Positions 1-10,367 of a stretch of DNA of 64,000 nt are shown here, in pieces. Position 1 is the first letter of the stretch. Each line of letters starts with the position of its first letter. Below the pieces are notes generated by a model. The model was not told where the DNA came from and ran no database searches. It worked only from the letters and a program-made list of their open reading frames with translations. The DNA comes from Clostridium_AD sp964467165 (GTDB taxonomy: Bacteria > Bacillota > Clostridia > Clostridiales > Clostridiaceae): the NCBI GenBank assembly GCA_964467165.1, contig CAYXOL010000028.1, positions 3,597 through 67,596 on the forward strand, written 5' to 3'. Made by a program: the position numbers and the translations under genes.

Positions 1-2734
1 TTACATTCCAATATGGATAGATTAAAACGATAGATGTAACTCCCGGTGCTAATGGTAAATATACTTTACATTCCAATATGGATAGATTAAAACCATATGA
101 TTGTACCTACGATTTGGAGCATCAAATTACTTTACATTCCAATATGGATAGATTAAAACGTTTGGCAAATAATCAAGAGGCGATTAAAAGCAATCTTTAC
201 ATTCCAATATGGATAGATTAAAACTAATTTATACCATTTTCTTGAGGCTTTACATAAGTGCTTTACATTACAATATGGATAGATTAAAACGCTAGTTCTA
301 TATCTAAATACTTTAATCCTAAACTGCTTTACATTCCAATATGGATAGATTAAAACTACAGTACACACAAAGAAGTTAAGAAAGAGTTACCACTTTACAT
401 TCCAATATGGATAGATTAAAACCATTGTAGCAGGTTGTATTGCCTTAATATTATCTCCCTTTACATTCCAATATGGATAGATTAAAACTTAGCCACAAAG
501 ACAAGGAGTATTGCAAAAAGATAACTTTACATTCCAATATGGATAGATTAAAACCCACTCTGCATTTTACGAGGACTTGTGACCTCCTGCTTTACATTCC
601 AATATGGATAGATTAAAACCAAGTCTGGTTTAATTTAGTCGATTTGATATTCGTTCTTTACATTCCAATATGGATAGATTAAAACCAACCACTGATGTGC
701 TACCAAAGCAGGAGAAAAAGACTTTACATTCCAATATGGATAGATTAAAACACCTATTGTTACTAGTTTGCCAACTATTAATACTACCTTTACATTCCAA
801 TATGGATAGATTAAAACTATCAATCTCGTCCATTTCATTATCCAGTATATCGGCTTTACATTCCAATATGGATAGATTAAAACAATTATTTATATATACT
901 CTTATTATCTCTCTCACTGCTTTACATTCCAATATGGATAGATTAAAACTCCAATTTTAATGATTGGACTTGCGGCGGGTCTTGTCTTTACATTCCAATA
1001 TGGATAGATTAAAACAAGTGTTTTAATGTGTTGACAATAAACACCTTTTCACTTTACATTCCAATATGGATAGATTAAAACGCACGATACATATTAGCCT
1101 TAAATGCTACTAATTAATCTTTACATTCCAATATGGATAGATTAAAACGAAGCTAGGGTTTTTAGTACTTCTGTTAGATATAGCTTTACATTCCAATATG
1201 GATAGATTAAAACAACTGTTCCAAAATATCTAATAAATCCTTAGTGCTCCCTTTACATTCCAATATGGATAGATTAAAACCCAAGCAAATGGATCACCCC
1301 GCAAAACTGCATAAAATCTTTACATTCCAATACGGATAGATTAAAACGGTATAGCTATACATCTTCCCTATACTATTATACCTTTACATTCCAATATGGA
1401 TAGATTAAAACCGTTACCCTTAGTACGTTCATAGCCTATTGCTACATACTTTACATTCCAATATGGATAGATTAAAACAATAGCAGCTGCAGTAGGTCCA
1501 GCGGTATTAGTTGTCTTTACATTCCAATATGGATAGATTAAAACTAATCCGTTTTCATCATACATTTCTGGGTTAGCTCCCTTTACATTCCAATATGGAT
1601 AGATTAAAACACTAGAAGGTTTACCATATCTATCAATAGTAGGTTTACTTTACATTCCAATATGGATAGATTAAAACTTTACCTTCAATATGTCCTGATA
1701 TAAAAATTCCTGACTTTACATTCCAATATGGATAGATTAAAACTAGTGTTTAAAAGTGTTGACAGTAAACACCTTTTCACTTTACATTCCAATATGGATA
1801 GATTAAAACAATAGGGATAAATTTACTGATAATTTGAAACTTGCGACTTTACATTCCAATATGGATAGATTAAAACAAGAGCATTTTTTATTTGAAACTG
1901 TTGAAATTATACCTTTACATTCCAATATGGATAGATTAAAACTATTAAAAAGAAATTCCAAAGATACCGCAAAGATACCTTTACATTCCAATATGGATAG
2001 ATTAAAACCCAACCAAATTACCTACCCAGTCACCAGTAACTGTCTTTACATTCCAATATGGATAGATTAAAACCATAAATCGAAGCAGCTAAAGTAGATC
2101 AAGTTTGCCCTTTACATTCCAATATGGATAGATTAAAACTAACTATCCAAGCAAAAGAGTTATAGAGGTTAGTTACTTTACATTCCAATATGGATAGATT
2201 AAAACAAATAAAAGGACTTTGCGATTAAGTTATTATGAGGTCTTTACATTCCAATATGGATAGATTAAAACCTATCCTCTATTAATTGCTCTAGCTCATC
2301 TACCTCCCTTTACATTCCAATATGGATAGATTAAAACTGTATCAACTAAACTCATTACACAATCTATTGCCAGCTTTACATTCCAATATGGATAGATTAA
2401 AACCTTTAGTTTCCATTAAATCACCTCATTTGTAGCAATCTTTACATTCCAATATGGATAGATTAAAACCACTCCTAGTTGTTTCATGCCAGGAATATCT
2501 TCTTCCTTTACATTCCAATATGGATAGATTAAAACAGAAATATAATTATCTAATTTATCAATAATGATACCTTTACATTCCAATATGGATAGATTAAAAC
2601 TTTTTAGAATACGGAGATAAGAAACTCCTTAATTAAACTTTACATTCCAATATGGATAGATTAAAACTTATCATTTCACTTACTTGATCTTGTTTATTTT
2701 CTGTCTTTACATTCCAATATGGATAGATTAAAAC
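1..2734 (-). CRISPR. Type I-B CRISPR array, 42 repeats visible, truncated by window start
   Basis: Forty-two copies of a 30-bp repeat are seen; on the plus strand it begins CTTTACATTCC and ends GATTAAAAC. The first copy lacks two bases at the window edge, so the array continues to the left. The 41 spacers are about 35-38 bp. Two repeats carry one substitution each (261-290, TTAC for TTCC; 1318-1347, TACGG for TATGG), and both lie far from the cas-proximal end. Read on the minus strand, the repeat begins GTTTTA and ends ATGTAAAG, the same layout as the Clostridioides difficile I-B repeat. I therefore infer minus-strand transcription from a leader beside cas2. The short open frames across this stretch, with recurring MDRLK or NLSILECK words, are translated repeats and not genes. 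Confidence 0.98.
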
Positions 2735-2922
2735 AGGCAACCATTCAAATGGCTATTCTAGGGGATTACAATCATAATTTTTGTCGATGTCTTTAAATTA
2801 TATATATTACTGAATTATAGATATACTAATTTAAAAATTTTATCAATGTAACCCCTTCATTTGCAACGAATTGTCGTACCGCCGCTATTTTTACACTATG
2901 TCACATCGACAGTACATTAGTA
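2735..2922 (-). promoter_or_regulatory. CRISPR leader between cas2 and the array
   Basis: This 188-bp, mostly AT-rich gene-free stretch lies between the cas2 stop and the first cas-proximal repeat. That is the usual place for a leader when cas genes and array are transcribed together leftward. It contains a perfect 9-bp inverted repeat, TGTCGATGT at 2782-2790 and ACATCGACA at 2903-2911, 112 bp apart. There is also a GC-richer patch near 2870-2888. No promoter is clear enough to call. The orientation rests on repeat similarity to C. difficile and on degenerate repeats lying distally. Confidence 0.6.
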
Positions 2923-3201
2923 TTAATAAAAATTAGATAATGCATCATCATTTTTACCCCAAAATTCTTTATCAAGCCATTTTTCATTTCTACTTTTAAA
3001 TATTATCACAGAATCTAATTTTTTCCTAATAAGTTTATTCAATTCTGCATTTAATTTTGCTATTTGACCTTCTGTTATCTCGCCTTCAAATACAGAGTTT
3101 TGAATATGAACCAAATATTTTTTGCAAATTTTAAACACTTTACCCAATACCTTTTGACCATTTTCCTCTCCACTTATGTCATAGACCAAAACAACGTACA
3201 T
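2923..3201 (-). CDS. cas2: CRISPR-associated endonuclease Cas2
   Basis: The protein has 92 residues, a normal Cas2 length. Its N-terminus is a beta strand ending in the conserved aspartate of VLVYDIS (D8). Cas2 forms the dimeric core of the Cas1-Cas2 spacer integrase. It is the last gene of the minus-strand cas operon, 49 bp after cas1, and is followed by the leader and array. The ferredoxin-like beta-alpha-beta pattern is visible, with a second hydrophobic strand at SVIIFKS. The start is an ATG behind GGTGATTAATGG. Nothing appears truncated. Confidence 0.96.
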   Translation of the reverse strand: MYVVLVYDISGEENGQKVLGKVFKICKKYLVHIQNSVFEGEITEGQIAKLNAELNKLIRKKLDSVIIFKSRNEKWLDKEFWGKNDDALSNFY

Positions 3202-3250
3202 CCATTAATCACCTTCCTCTCTATATTGAAATCAAAATATTGTTTTCAAA

Positions 3251-4243
3251 CTACCACCATATTTTAAAACCTTCATATTCTTTTTCCCCCATTATGTGTT
3301 TTATTAATTTATAGCACTCAAGTCTTATTAAATGCTGATATGTCACATCTTTTGATAATTCCTTATGATAAATTGTTGTTTTTAACATTTCGTCGAACTT
3401 CATTGATATTGTTTTTGATGCATCTTTGGTTAAATGAAGATAGTTTAAATCCTTTGTAAAGCAACTTGGTGTTATTTGGTTTTTATTTAACAATGAAAAA
3501 ATTATCCGGTCCCCTAAAATCGGTTTAAAAACTTCAGCTAAATCTAAGCTTAATGAAAATCGTCTCACTCCTGGCTCATGCAGATAGCTAATAGTAGGAT
3601 TAAGTTGTGTTCTGTATATTTCTCCTAGCACTCGTGTATACACTAGGCCATTAACAAATGAAATCATTGTATTAATCATATTATCTGGAGGATTTTTCAC
3701 CCTCTTTTCAAAATCTATCTTTTGATCAACAATGGTATTCCACGCTGAATAATATTGTTTTCTAATATTACCCTCAATTCCCATCAGTTCACTAATACTC
3801 TCTGTTTTTAATATTTTTTTTCTTAGGGATTCAATTTCTATCATTACTTTTTCTACATCTTTAGCTCGGCCGTTATAGTATCTTAAATTTCTATAAATAT
3901 TGGCAGCCGCAGCATCTATAAATTTTCTTGCTATGCAAAGTCTCTTTTCTGCATCTTCATAGTGACTAACTTGTTTTACTAGCAAATTGCCCGCAAGCAA
4001 AGCCTCTTTGGGATAAAAGCTACCTGTATAAAAACTATAGTAATTGAAAAAATGTATAGGTATTTGATATTTTGACGCAAAAGTTATAAACTTTGTGTTA
4101 AATGTCATTTCAGACATGATATATAAATCTTCAACTTGCTCTATAGGAATATCTCTAGTTTCATTTTCACTATTGGTAAATTGCAGTGTATTGTCTTTTC
4201 TGTGTATCTCACCATTATTGTACATATAAAAGCTACGTTTCAC
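3251..4243 (-). CDS. cas1: CRISPR-associated integrase Cas1 (type I-B)
   Basis: A 330-residue Cas1, the catalytic subunit that inserts new spacers at the leader end. The expected metal ligands are present: Glu157 in MGIEGNIRKQYY, His222 in SYLHEPG, and the acidic pair Asp234/Glu237 in SLDLAEVFKP. The N-terminal beta domain is followed by a helical catalytic domain, as in the family. The start codon is GTG, placed seven bases after GGAGG. It lies 49 bp after cas4 and 49 bp before cas2, in the adaptation half of the operon. Confidence 0.97.
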   Translation of the reverse strand: MKRSFYMYNNGEIHRKDNTLQFTNSENETRDIPIEQVEDLYIMSEMTFNTKFITFASKYQIPIHFFNYYSFYTGSFYPKEALLAGNLLVKQVSHYEDAEKRLCIARKFIDAAAANIYRNLRYYNGRAKDVEKVMIEIESLRKKILKTESISELMGIEGNIRKQYYSAWNTIVDQKIDFEKRVKNPPDNMINTMISFVNGLVYTRVLGEIYRTQLNPTISYLHEPGVRRFSLSLDLAEVFKPILGDRIIFSLLNKNQITPSCFTKDLNYLHLTKDASKTISMKFDEMLKTTIYHKELSKDVTYQHLIRLECYKLIKHIMGEKEYEGFKIWW

Positions 4244-4292
4244 AGCAACTCCTCCCCCTCATCAAATCATAATCCTTTGTGCTAAACTGTCC

Positions 4293-4787
4293 TTAAATAT
4301 AGCACAGTTCAAAATATGCACAGCTCTTGCAAATCCTTTTTTTTTCAAGTAGCGGTGGTAAAGGTCTATTTACAATTATTTTTAAATCTATTATCATAGC
4401 CTCTATATTTTTTTCGTCATCATCTGTTAGTTCTATATCAATACTTTGCTTTAGAAGTGGATAGTCAACTTTACCCTTAATACCTTCTACACCCTTTTGT
4501 TTTAGATAGTACAAATAATATTTTACCTGCATTATTCCAGCTTCTTCTATTTTTTTACTCTTTTTGACTTCATGTAATATACCCTTACTTTTTATAAAGT
4601 CTATGCTAATTACATCATCTATATTAATGTGCTTTTCTTCTCTCTCGTAAGCCTTTTCATCAAGAACCTTTCCTATTTTTACGTTCTCACTTTCTGTTTC
4701 CATTTGTATTTGATTGTAAAAATACCATAATTTCCTCTTGCAAACAATGTAATAATAAATCATCATCCCACTAATTGGCTTGTCCAT
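4293..4787 (-). CDS. cas4: CRISPR-associated exonuclease Cas4
   Basis: This 164-residue protein is a RecB-like nuclease with an iron-sulfur cluster. Cas4 trims prespacers and helps choose the PAM during adaptation. The four cluster cysteines are visible: C16 near the N-terminus and C153, C156 and C162 near the C-terminus (ICKSC...LC). The nuclease core has D63 followed by E73-x-K75 in HEVKKSK. The C-terminus stops two residues after the last cysteine, which is short but common. It lies 14 bp downstream of cas3 and 49 bp upstream of cas1. Confidence 0.96.
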   Translation of the reverse strand: MDKPISGMMIYYYIVCKRKLWYFYNQIQMETESENVKIGKVLDEKAYEREEKHINIDDVISIDFIKSKGILHEVKKSKKIEEAGIMQVKYYLYYLKQKGVEGIKGKVDYPLLKQSIDIELTDDDEKNIEAMIIDLKIIVNRPLPPLLEKKRICKSCAYFELCYI

Positions 4788-4801
4788 AACAATACCTCAC
4801 T

Positions 4802-7033
4802 TTACAAGAAATTATCAAAATTATCTTCTAACCCTTTTACTTCTTTACTTGTTAAACGTGAAAATCCTAATTCATTATATTTACAATTTACAACATTAAT
4901 AAATTCATACCTGCTTAATTGAACTGTTTTAATAATTGCATTCGACCCTTTAAAATAAATGTCATATATGCCAACTGGCACAGTATATTTTTTGATTTCT
5001 TCTTTTAACTTTAATTTTTCTAATTTTATTTTATCTATCTCTATTCTCCCTAATTTGGGATTTACAGACTTTAATAATTCTCTAGAATTTTCATCTATTT
5101 CATCTTTATTATCTTGGTAAATTTCGTTAGGTATTACATCATAAGATATAATATTTCTTAAATTCACATCTTTTTTATCCATTTCATAAGGAGGTATATC
5201 TGCTATCCACTTCGCAAATTCGTTATACTTAAATTCATAATCGCTTCCTTTTAAGTTTTCTGTTGTTAAATATTTATTTATAATATTTATTTTATCTCTT
5301 TCTGTTAATAAACCATCTATGTCCTTTAGTGCATCTTTCGATAGTTCATATATTTTTCTATCAATAAATCCTTTAGTCCCATTGGTAAGAAGGCTATTAT
5401 CTATTTCTAAAAACACAAAACAATTGGATTCCTCTACAGATTTTACACCTTTTCTATTACACCTTCCAAGCCTTTGAAACAGTCCACTTATATCCGAAAG
5501 TTCCGTAAATAAATAGTCAAAATCAATATCTAAACTTGCTTCTACAATTTGCGTAGAAATCCAGATACACGTCCCAAGATTTTTAGTATCTCCAAACTCT
5601 AATATTTCACTTTCTTTGGCTGATCTTTCACATTTTATAAATTTACTATGGAGTATATTTATATTTGTATTTGTTACTCCTTTTTCTAAAAGCTCAGTAT
5701 ATATTTGTTGTGCTTTTTTAACAGTATTACAAACTACAAGTATTTTATTACTTATACCTTTTTTACTATTCTCTATAAATTTATTGTATATACTTTCTGT
5801 GTCAATTTGGCTATGATAAACCTTTAAATTATGCCTTTTTATATCATTTATAAATGTTTTTTCTTCAAACTCGATTGGATTTTCTCCTGCCTTTAATTTA
5901 TCTTTTATAAATGGTGCTAATGTTGCTGTTAAAATTGCAATCTTTCCTCCAAATTTATTTACCGTTTTAATGCCATAAATCAAATATGCCAGTAAATCTG
6001 CTCCATACATTTGAATTTCATCGATAACTATTTTTGAATAGGACAATGTAGCAAGTTTTAGTTCATATCCTTGGTACTTAAAAACAAAATCAAATAATTG
6101 ATCTAAGGTTGAAATGCTAAGGGGTATTGAAAGTTGCTTACTCTGATTGTAATAATCTATAATATCCATTTCAGAATTATTATCATTATTATAATAGCTT
6201 AGTGCATCTGAATGGAGCAGTGCTAATTTAGATACAATATGATCTTGAGCTAAAATATCTTCTTTAACTCTTTTATATATGGCATTTATTGCTGTTTTTA
6301 AGGGCAATATGAAAAACCCTTTGTTATTGCCAATCCAGTGAAGACCGGCCTCGGTTTTTCCCATGCCGGTTTGAGCAACAACCACAATATTCTTATTGGT
6401 ATTCTCCTTGCAAAACTGTTGCAACTCATTCCAATTTGAATCACTATTTTCACTTCTCCATTTTTCTAATAAATTATCAAGTCCACAGTTCAAAAAATCG
6501 TTTTCATATTCAATTGGAATGTCCCCACTTGAGCTGTAGTCACATTTGTGAAGAAATCCTTTTATAAGAATGGCATCCTTATTTTCTGTTATTTTATTTA
6601 TATTTTTGGTAGTACTTCTTTTAACAGGATACACTGTAAAATCGCTTAATAGACTTTTTATTAATCCTTTATTTTCTTCGTTCTCTATTGTTCTAATGTT
6701 ATCACAGTAGTTATGGTGATTTAAAACTGCAAAAGCCACCTTATAATAGTCTTCTATATTTTCAAAATCATTTTTATCTATAAAATACAGAGATAACACA
6801 TTATGTGCTATCTCTGTATTTTCATTAAACTTAGTATTATTCTCTATTCTTTTCTGAAACTCTCTGTTTGCTTTACCATAATCATGATATTCGCAAGCAA
6901 TTCTTGTAAGTTCGTATATATGCTCGCTCTTAATATACTTTAATTTTTGTAATATATCGAGATTTTGCAATAATTCATCTGTATGCTGCCTTATAGTTTT
7001 GTCAGGTTTTGCTTTGTACTTAGATAAATCCAC
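4802..7033 (-). CDS. cas3: CRISPR-associated helicase-nuclease Cas3
   Basis: A full-length 743-residue Cas3, the effector that unwinds and degrades DNA marked by Cascade. An N-terminal HD nuclease domain has H17, the H50-D51 pair in EYHDYGK, H77, H106/H107 and D165. The superfamily 2 helicase domain follows: Walker A QTGMGKT with K226, the DEAD-type box DEIQ (D338-E339), motif III TAT near 370 and motif VI RLGRCNRKG. The HD and helicase domains are fused in one chain. The start is a GTG behind GGGGTGG. It lies 10 bp after cas5 in the same operon. Confidence 0.97.
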   Translation of the reverse strand: MDLSKYKAKPDKTIRQHTDELLQNLDILQKLKYIKSEHIYELTRIACEYHDYGKANREFQKRIENNTKFNENTEIAHNVLSLYFIDKNDFENIEDYYKVAFAVLNHHNYCDNIRTIENEENKGLIKSLLSDFTVYPVKRSTTKNINKITENKDAILIKGFLHKCDYSSSGDIPIEYENDFLNCGLDNLLEKWRSENSDSNWNELQQFCKENTNKNIVVVAQTGMGKTEAGLHWIGNNKGFFILPLKTAINAIYKRVKEDILAQDHIVSKLALLHSDALSYYNNDNNSEMDIIDYYNQSKQLSIPLSISTLDQLFDFVFKYQGYELKLATLSYSKIVIDEIQMYGADLLAYLIYGIKTVNKFGGKIAILTATLAPFIKDKLKAGENPIEFEEKTFINDIKRHNLKVYHSQIDTESIYNKFIENSKKGISNKILVVCNTVKKAQQIYTELLEKGVTNTNINILHSKFIKCERSAKESEILEFGDTKNLGTCIWISTQIVEASLDIDFDYLFTELSDISGLFQRLGRCNRKGVKSVEESNCFVFLEIDNSLLTNGTKGFIDRKIYELSKDALKDIDGLLTERDKINIINKYLTTENLKGSDYEFKYNEFAKWIADIPPYEMDKKDVNLRNIISYDVIPNEIYQDNKDEIDENSRELLKSVNPKLGRIEIDKIKLEKLKLKEEIKKYTVPVGIYDIYFKGSNAIIKTVQLSRYEFINVVNCKYNELGFSRLTSKEVKGLEDNFDNFL

Positions 7034-7043
7034 AATACCACCC

Positions 7044-8135
7044 CTAATTGAAATTAACTATATATGACTTTTCTTTACTTATATCAAAATAAAGATTATC
7101 CCTGGCTGTATCTGGTTCTGCTGCATATTTCGATGCATACACAACCTTCTTTTTTTCAAACATCCGTTTATTATCTTCTATAATATAATTTTTATTTAAA
7201 TAATACTTTGTTCCATCTGCTGAGGTTCCATTTTTAGATCGCAAATTTATATATTCATTTTTTATAAGGTCATAGCTTATATATGCAGAATATTCGCTAA
7301 TCATCTCATCTTCTATTTCATCTATTACATCCACAACCTCTACAAAACAAGCCTCTTTCACATCCACAAAGTCTTCACTTCTTCCAATTGATTTTAAATT
7401 ATATATATTGTCTTTAATATCAGTGAGAGTATCTTTATCACTTTTTATATGAAGCACCAATTCTACATTGTTTAAGACTTCATAATATTTCAAAGAGGTT
7501 GTAATACTTGCAAATCTAGAATATGGTATTTCATGCTCTTCTCTTTTATAGTCTTTGAATCTTTCATTAATTGTTTTTTCTAATTCCTTTATTTCTTTTT
7601 CTCTTTTAGAAATAATTTTAAATTCTGCTGATTTCGACTCATATTTTTTCTTTTTAGTGGCTAATGTTTTTTTACGTTTTTTTATAAGCTCTAAAGCTTT
7701 ATCAATTCTATTTGTTTTAAACTCTTTAATGTTTTCTGATAAATTTCTAAGTGCTCTGTATTCTTCTAGCAATTCTCCATTCATAACCTCTATTGCAATT
7801 CCTTTGCTGAAACAACTTCCTTGGATTTTAGCCTTAGCCACCTTATCAAATGCCGTTGATAACATAGTTTTATTTTTCATTTTCACTAAAATTCCTCTTT
7901 CGTCCATAGTAGAGTTTAAAAAACAATAATCCACATATGGTTCTTTATGCATAGCCTCATATTTGCCCTGAATACTAATATCCATTGGGTGATATTCTCT
8001 ATAACCACAAGCACTGTGTAATGCTCCAATTATTGTAGAAAATGGAGGAAGTGGATATGTCATTTTATTTAAAACTGTTTCTTCTTTTTTATAATTTGCA
8101 CTGCTTTGCGTTAGTATAATTCTTAGAACTTCCAT
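7044..8135 (-). CDS. cas5: Cascade subunit Cas5 with a long coiled-coil insertion
   Basis: The N-terminal half is a typical Cas5 RAMP fold: VLRIILTQSSANYKK, then the proline-rich YPLPPFSTIIGALHSA. Cas5 caps the 5' handle of the crRNA in Cascade. The protein has 363 residues, while Cas5 of type I-B is usually about 230-270. The extra length is mainly a lysine- and glutamate-rich segment at about residues 121-200 that looks like a coiled coil. It starts two bases after the cas7 stop. The reading frame is clean, so the insertion is not a frameshift artefact. Confidence 0.9.
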   Translation of the reverse strand: MEVLRIILTQSSANYKKEETVLNKMTYPLPPFSTIIGALHSACGYREYHPMDISIQGKYEAMHKEPYVDYCFLNSTMDERGILVKMKNKTMLSTAFDKVAKAKIQGSCFSKGIAIEVMNGELLEEYRALRNLSENIKEFKTNRIDKALELIKKRKKTLATKKKKYESKSAEFKIISKREKEIKELEKTINERFKDYKREEHEIPYSRFASITTSLKYYEVLNNVELVLHIKSDKDTLTDIKDNIYNLKSIGRSEDFVDVKEACFVEVVDVIDEIEDEMISEYSAYISYDLIKNEYINLRSKNGTSADGTKYYLNKNYIIEDNKRMFEKKKVVYASKYAAEPDTARDNLYFDISKEKSYIVNFN

Positions 8136-8137
8136 AC

Positions 8138-9028
8138 CTACACCCCGTAATATGTGTTAACTTGTTTCCTTAAATCCTCAAAAAATTTAGAAACGCTAAT
8201 TGGTGTCAATTCATTTTTAATTTCAATTTCATTTTTAAAGTTACCACCTTCAAGTAGTGCCGCATTGCACCCTTTGGCAATTCTATCTTTTAAATCTGGT
8301 GTAATTAATAGTTTGTCCTCTTTCACCTTTACTACATTCTCAAAATAATGAGTTTTTCTATCAGTTAAGCCGCCTACAACAAATAGAGGTTCTGCATTGT
8401 CTAAATTTCCTTTTACCACTAAATTAAGAGTTTCAACCGCATCTAATATAGCGATAACTCTAGCTGCTTTTTCTTTAGCATCAGCTTCTATTGCATCAAA
8501 GTTTTCATCTTTCCCTATCATTTCAAGATCAATAGTTATGCTATACATTTTCATAGTTTTGTCATACTCATATTGGTATGGCATAAGTCCGCATTTCTTT
8601 GCATTCCCTTTTTCCTGCAGATTTAATTTATTATTATTTGCAAAATTGGATGCAAGATACAGATTATTATGGAATCTTGTTTCATTTACAAAATCATCAC
8701 AAGCAATTGCATCTGTCAAATAAAATGAACTCTTTCTGATATATGTATTTCCAGTTGTATTCATATATCCACCTTCTAATGCTCTGCAATTTGTAGCATT
8801 TAAATCATCACTAACCAGTTTTTGTGTTGCTCCATCTACTGTGGTTTTCAAATCATCGTACATTCCACTTTGTACCATTATAGCGTTTTTAAGGCTCTCT
8901 CTGCTCCTAGTTGCGTAACTCTTGCCATTTTTGAAGACCTTTTGAACACTTGAAATATTTCCTAGTCCCTCACCATAATTAGATGTCATATTTGCCAAAA
9001 CCGTAAGTGTTAATGCTTTCTTATTCAT
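8138..9028 (-). CDS. cas7: Cascade backbone subunit Cas7 (Cst2/DevR type)
   Basis: A 296-residue Cas7, which polymerises along the crRNA to form the Cascade backbone. The N-terminus (KKALTLTVLANMTSNYGEGLGNISSVQKV) and the SYATRSRESLKNAI stretch fit the Cst2/DevR branch. I start at the ATG at 9028 and not the upstream ATG at 9043, because GGAGG lies inside the five extra codons and sits eight bases before the chosen start. With this start the gene overlaps the end of cas8b by eight bases, suggesting translational coupling. It is the third gene of the operon. Confidence 0.92.
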   Translation of the reverse strand: MNKKALTLTVLANMTSNYGEGLGNISSVQKVFKNGKSYATRSRESLKNAIMVQSGMYDDLKTTVDGATQKLVSDDLNATNCRALEGGYMNTTGNTYIRKSSFYLTDAIACDDFVNETRFHNNLYLASNFANNNKLNLQEKGNAKKCGLMPYQYEYDKTMKMYSITIDLEMIGKDENFDAIEADAKEKAARVIAILDAVETLNLVVKGNLDNAEPLFVVGGLTDRKTHYFENVVKVKEDKLLITPDLKDRIAKGCNAALLEGGNFKNEIEIKNELTPISVSKFFEDLRKQVNTYYGV

Positions 9029-10367
9029 CTTTTTTTCCTCCATTATCTTTATTAGTTTCGTTATTTAGTGCATTTATAAATGTATAGGCTATGTTTTTAT
9101 TTTCATCAAAATCCTCAAATAAGTCATATGCAAAATCAAAAACAACTCCAGAATATGAAGATAACTGTAATAATATTTCACAAAACCTTTCGGAATCTTT
9201 AAAAGTTATTGCACTGATTAACTTCTGCTTGTAACTATTTACTTTATTTTCCGGAATTTCTTTCATTACTCTTTTAGCACTTCCATAAGCAGATTTCATT
9301 TGCTTATCCATTTTATCCCCTCCATAAATTAATGTATTAATTTTTATAAGTGTTTTGATATTATATGTGTAATTTGTTTTTGATTTTAATAGCATTTCTA
9401 TTAATACATCAATCTTTATATTATTTAGAATGCTATCTGTTACTTCTTTTTCAAGATACCTAACATAGTTATCATTTACTCTATATGGTATTTTAATAGC
9501 TTTATAATTTTCAATTTTCTCAAATATTTTAATTGCTTCTTTCCTAATATATAATGATTCAAAATATTTTTGTCCCCTGTTTTTGATGATTACCTCAACA
9601 TCAAAATCTATAAAGTCAGCTGAATTTTTCAAATCACAGAATAATGTACTTCTAGGATTATCACTATCACTAATTAAGTTATTTGTATTAAAAAGTTGCT
9701 TTATAGAATAGTTATTATTTATAAAAAATCCTTCATATGATTTTGAAAATGCAAAGGGAATAAAATCAAACTCTTTTTCATCCTCAAATTTATACGTTTT
9801 AAAATCCCAATTATATGAAATAGATTTACTCTTTTTAGGTGCATCTATATTGTAATTTAGCATTCTACAAATGCTATCAGTTTCTACAAATAAACTGTTA
9901 GTATTTGCAAAGTTTTTATACAAACTGTCTCCATATCTGTATGTTTCTTTTATCAAAAAAAGTCTATTCACATTAATTTTTTCTAATATGACTTCTTTAT
10001 TTTCACCCGAAAATTTAACTTCTCCAAGAGTCTTTTTCATAATGGAATTAGCTTTTAACTTGTCATTAACTAATTTTATTTGTTCCTCAGTGAATTCGCT
10101 ATTAATTAATACTTGCTCAATTACCCTATGGTGCATAGCAGAATCAAAATAATGCTCAACGAATAGCAAATATCTTTCCTCTGTAATTTTCTCACTATTA
10201 TATGATATTACATCATCATCAATTTCATATAAGTCAGATTCTACCTCATAACCCTTAGCTACAAGATAATCAAAATATTTTTTAAGCCCTACTATACTTG
10301 CACTATATCTCCAATCAGAGGTTTCCATTTTAGTGTTAAATTTCTCGTTTTCTAATATACTTTTCAT
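9021..10367 (-). CDS. cas8b: Cascade large subunit Cas8b-like
   Basis: A 448-residue protein between cas6 and cas7, the usual slot for the type I-B large subunit. That subunit recognises the PAM and recruits Cas3. The sequence begins with a tryptophan-rich patch (SDWRYSASIVGLKKYFDYL) that I associate with clostridial Cas8b. No CxxC zinc motif is visible. Family assignment rests on position and this N-terminal pattern, since Cas8 proteins diverge widely. It overlaps the cas6 stop by four bases (ATGA) and overlaps the cas7 start. Confidence 0.82.
   Translation of the reverse strand: MKSILENEKFNTKMETSDWRYSASIVGLKKYFDYLVAKGYEVESDLYEIDDDVISYNSEKITEERYLLFVEHYFDSAMHHRVIEQVLINSEFTEEQIKLVNDKLKANSIMKKTLGEVKFSGENKEVILEKINVNRLFLIKETYRYGDSLYKNFANTNSLFVETDSICRMLNYNIDAPKKSKSISYNWDFKTYKFEDEKEFDFIPFAFSKSYEGFFINNNYSIKQLFNTNNLISDSDNPRSTLFCDLKNSADFIDFDVEVIIKNRGQKYFESLYIRKEAIKIFEKIENYKAIKIPYRVNDNYVRYLEKEVTDSILNNIKIDVLIEMLLKSKTNYTYNIKTLIKINTLIYGGDKMDKQMKSAYGSAKRVMKEIPENKVNSYKQKLISAITFKDSERFCEILLQLSSYSGVVFDFAYDLFEDFDENKNIAYTFINALNNETNKDNGGKKDE

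Noticed and set aside
153..2070. Several 60-100 codon open frames on both strands with recurring MDRLK, NLSILECK or VLIYPYWNVK words
   Set aside because: They are translations of the CRISPR repeat and spacers; none has a ribosome binding site.
9029..9043. Five-codon N-terminal extension of cas7
   Set aside because: The extension contains the GGAGG ribosome binding site for the ATG at 9028.
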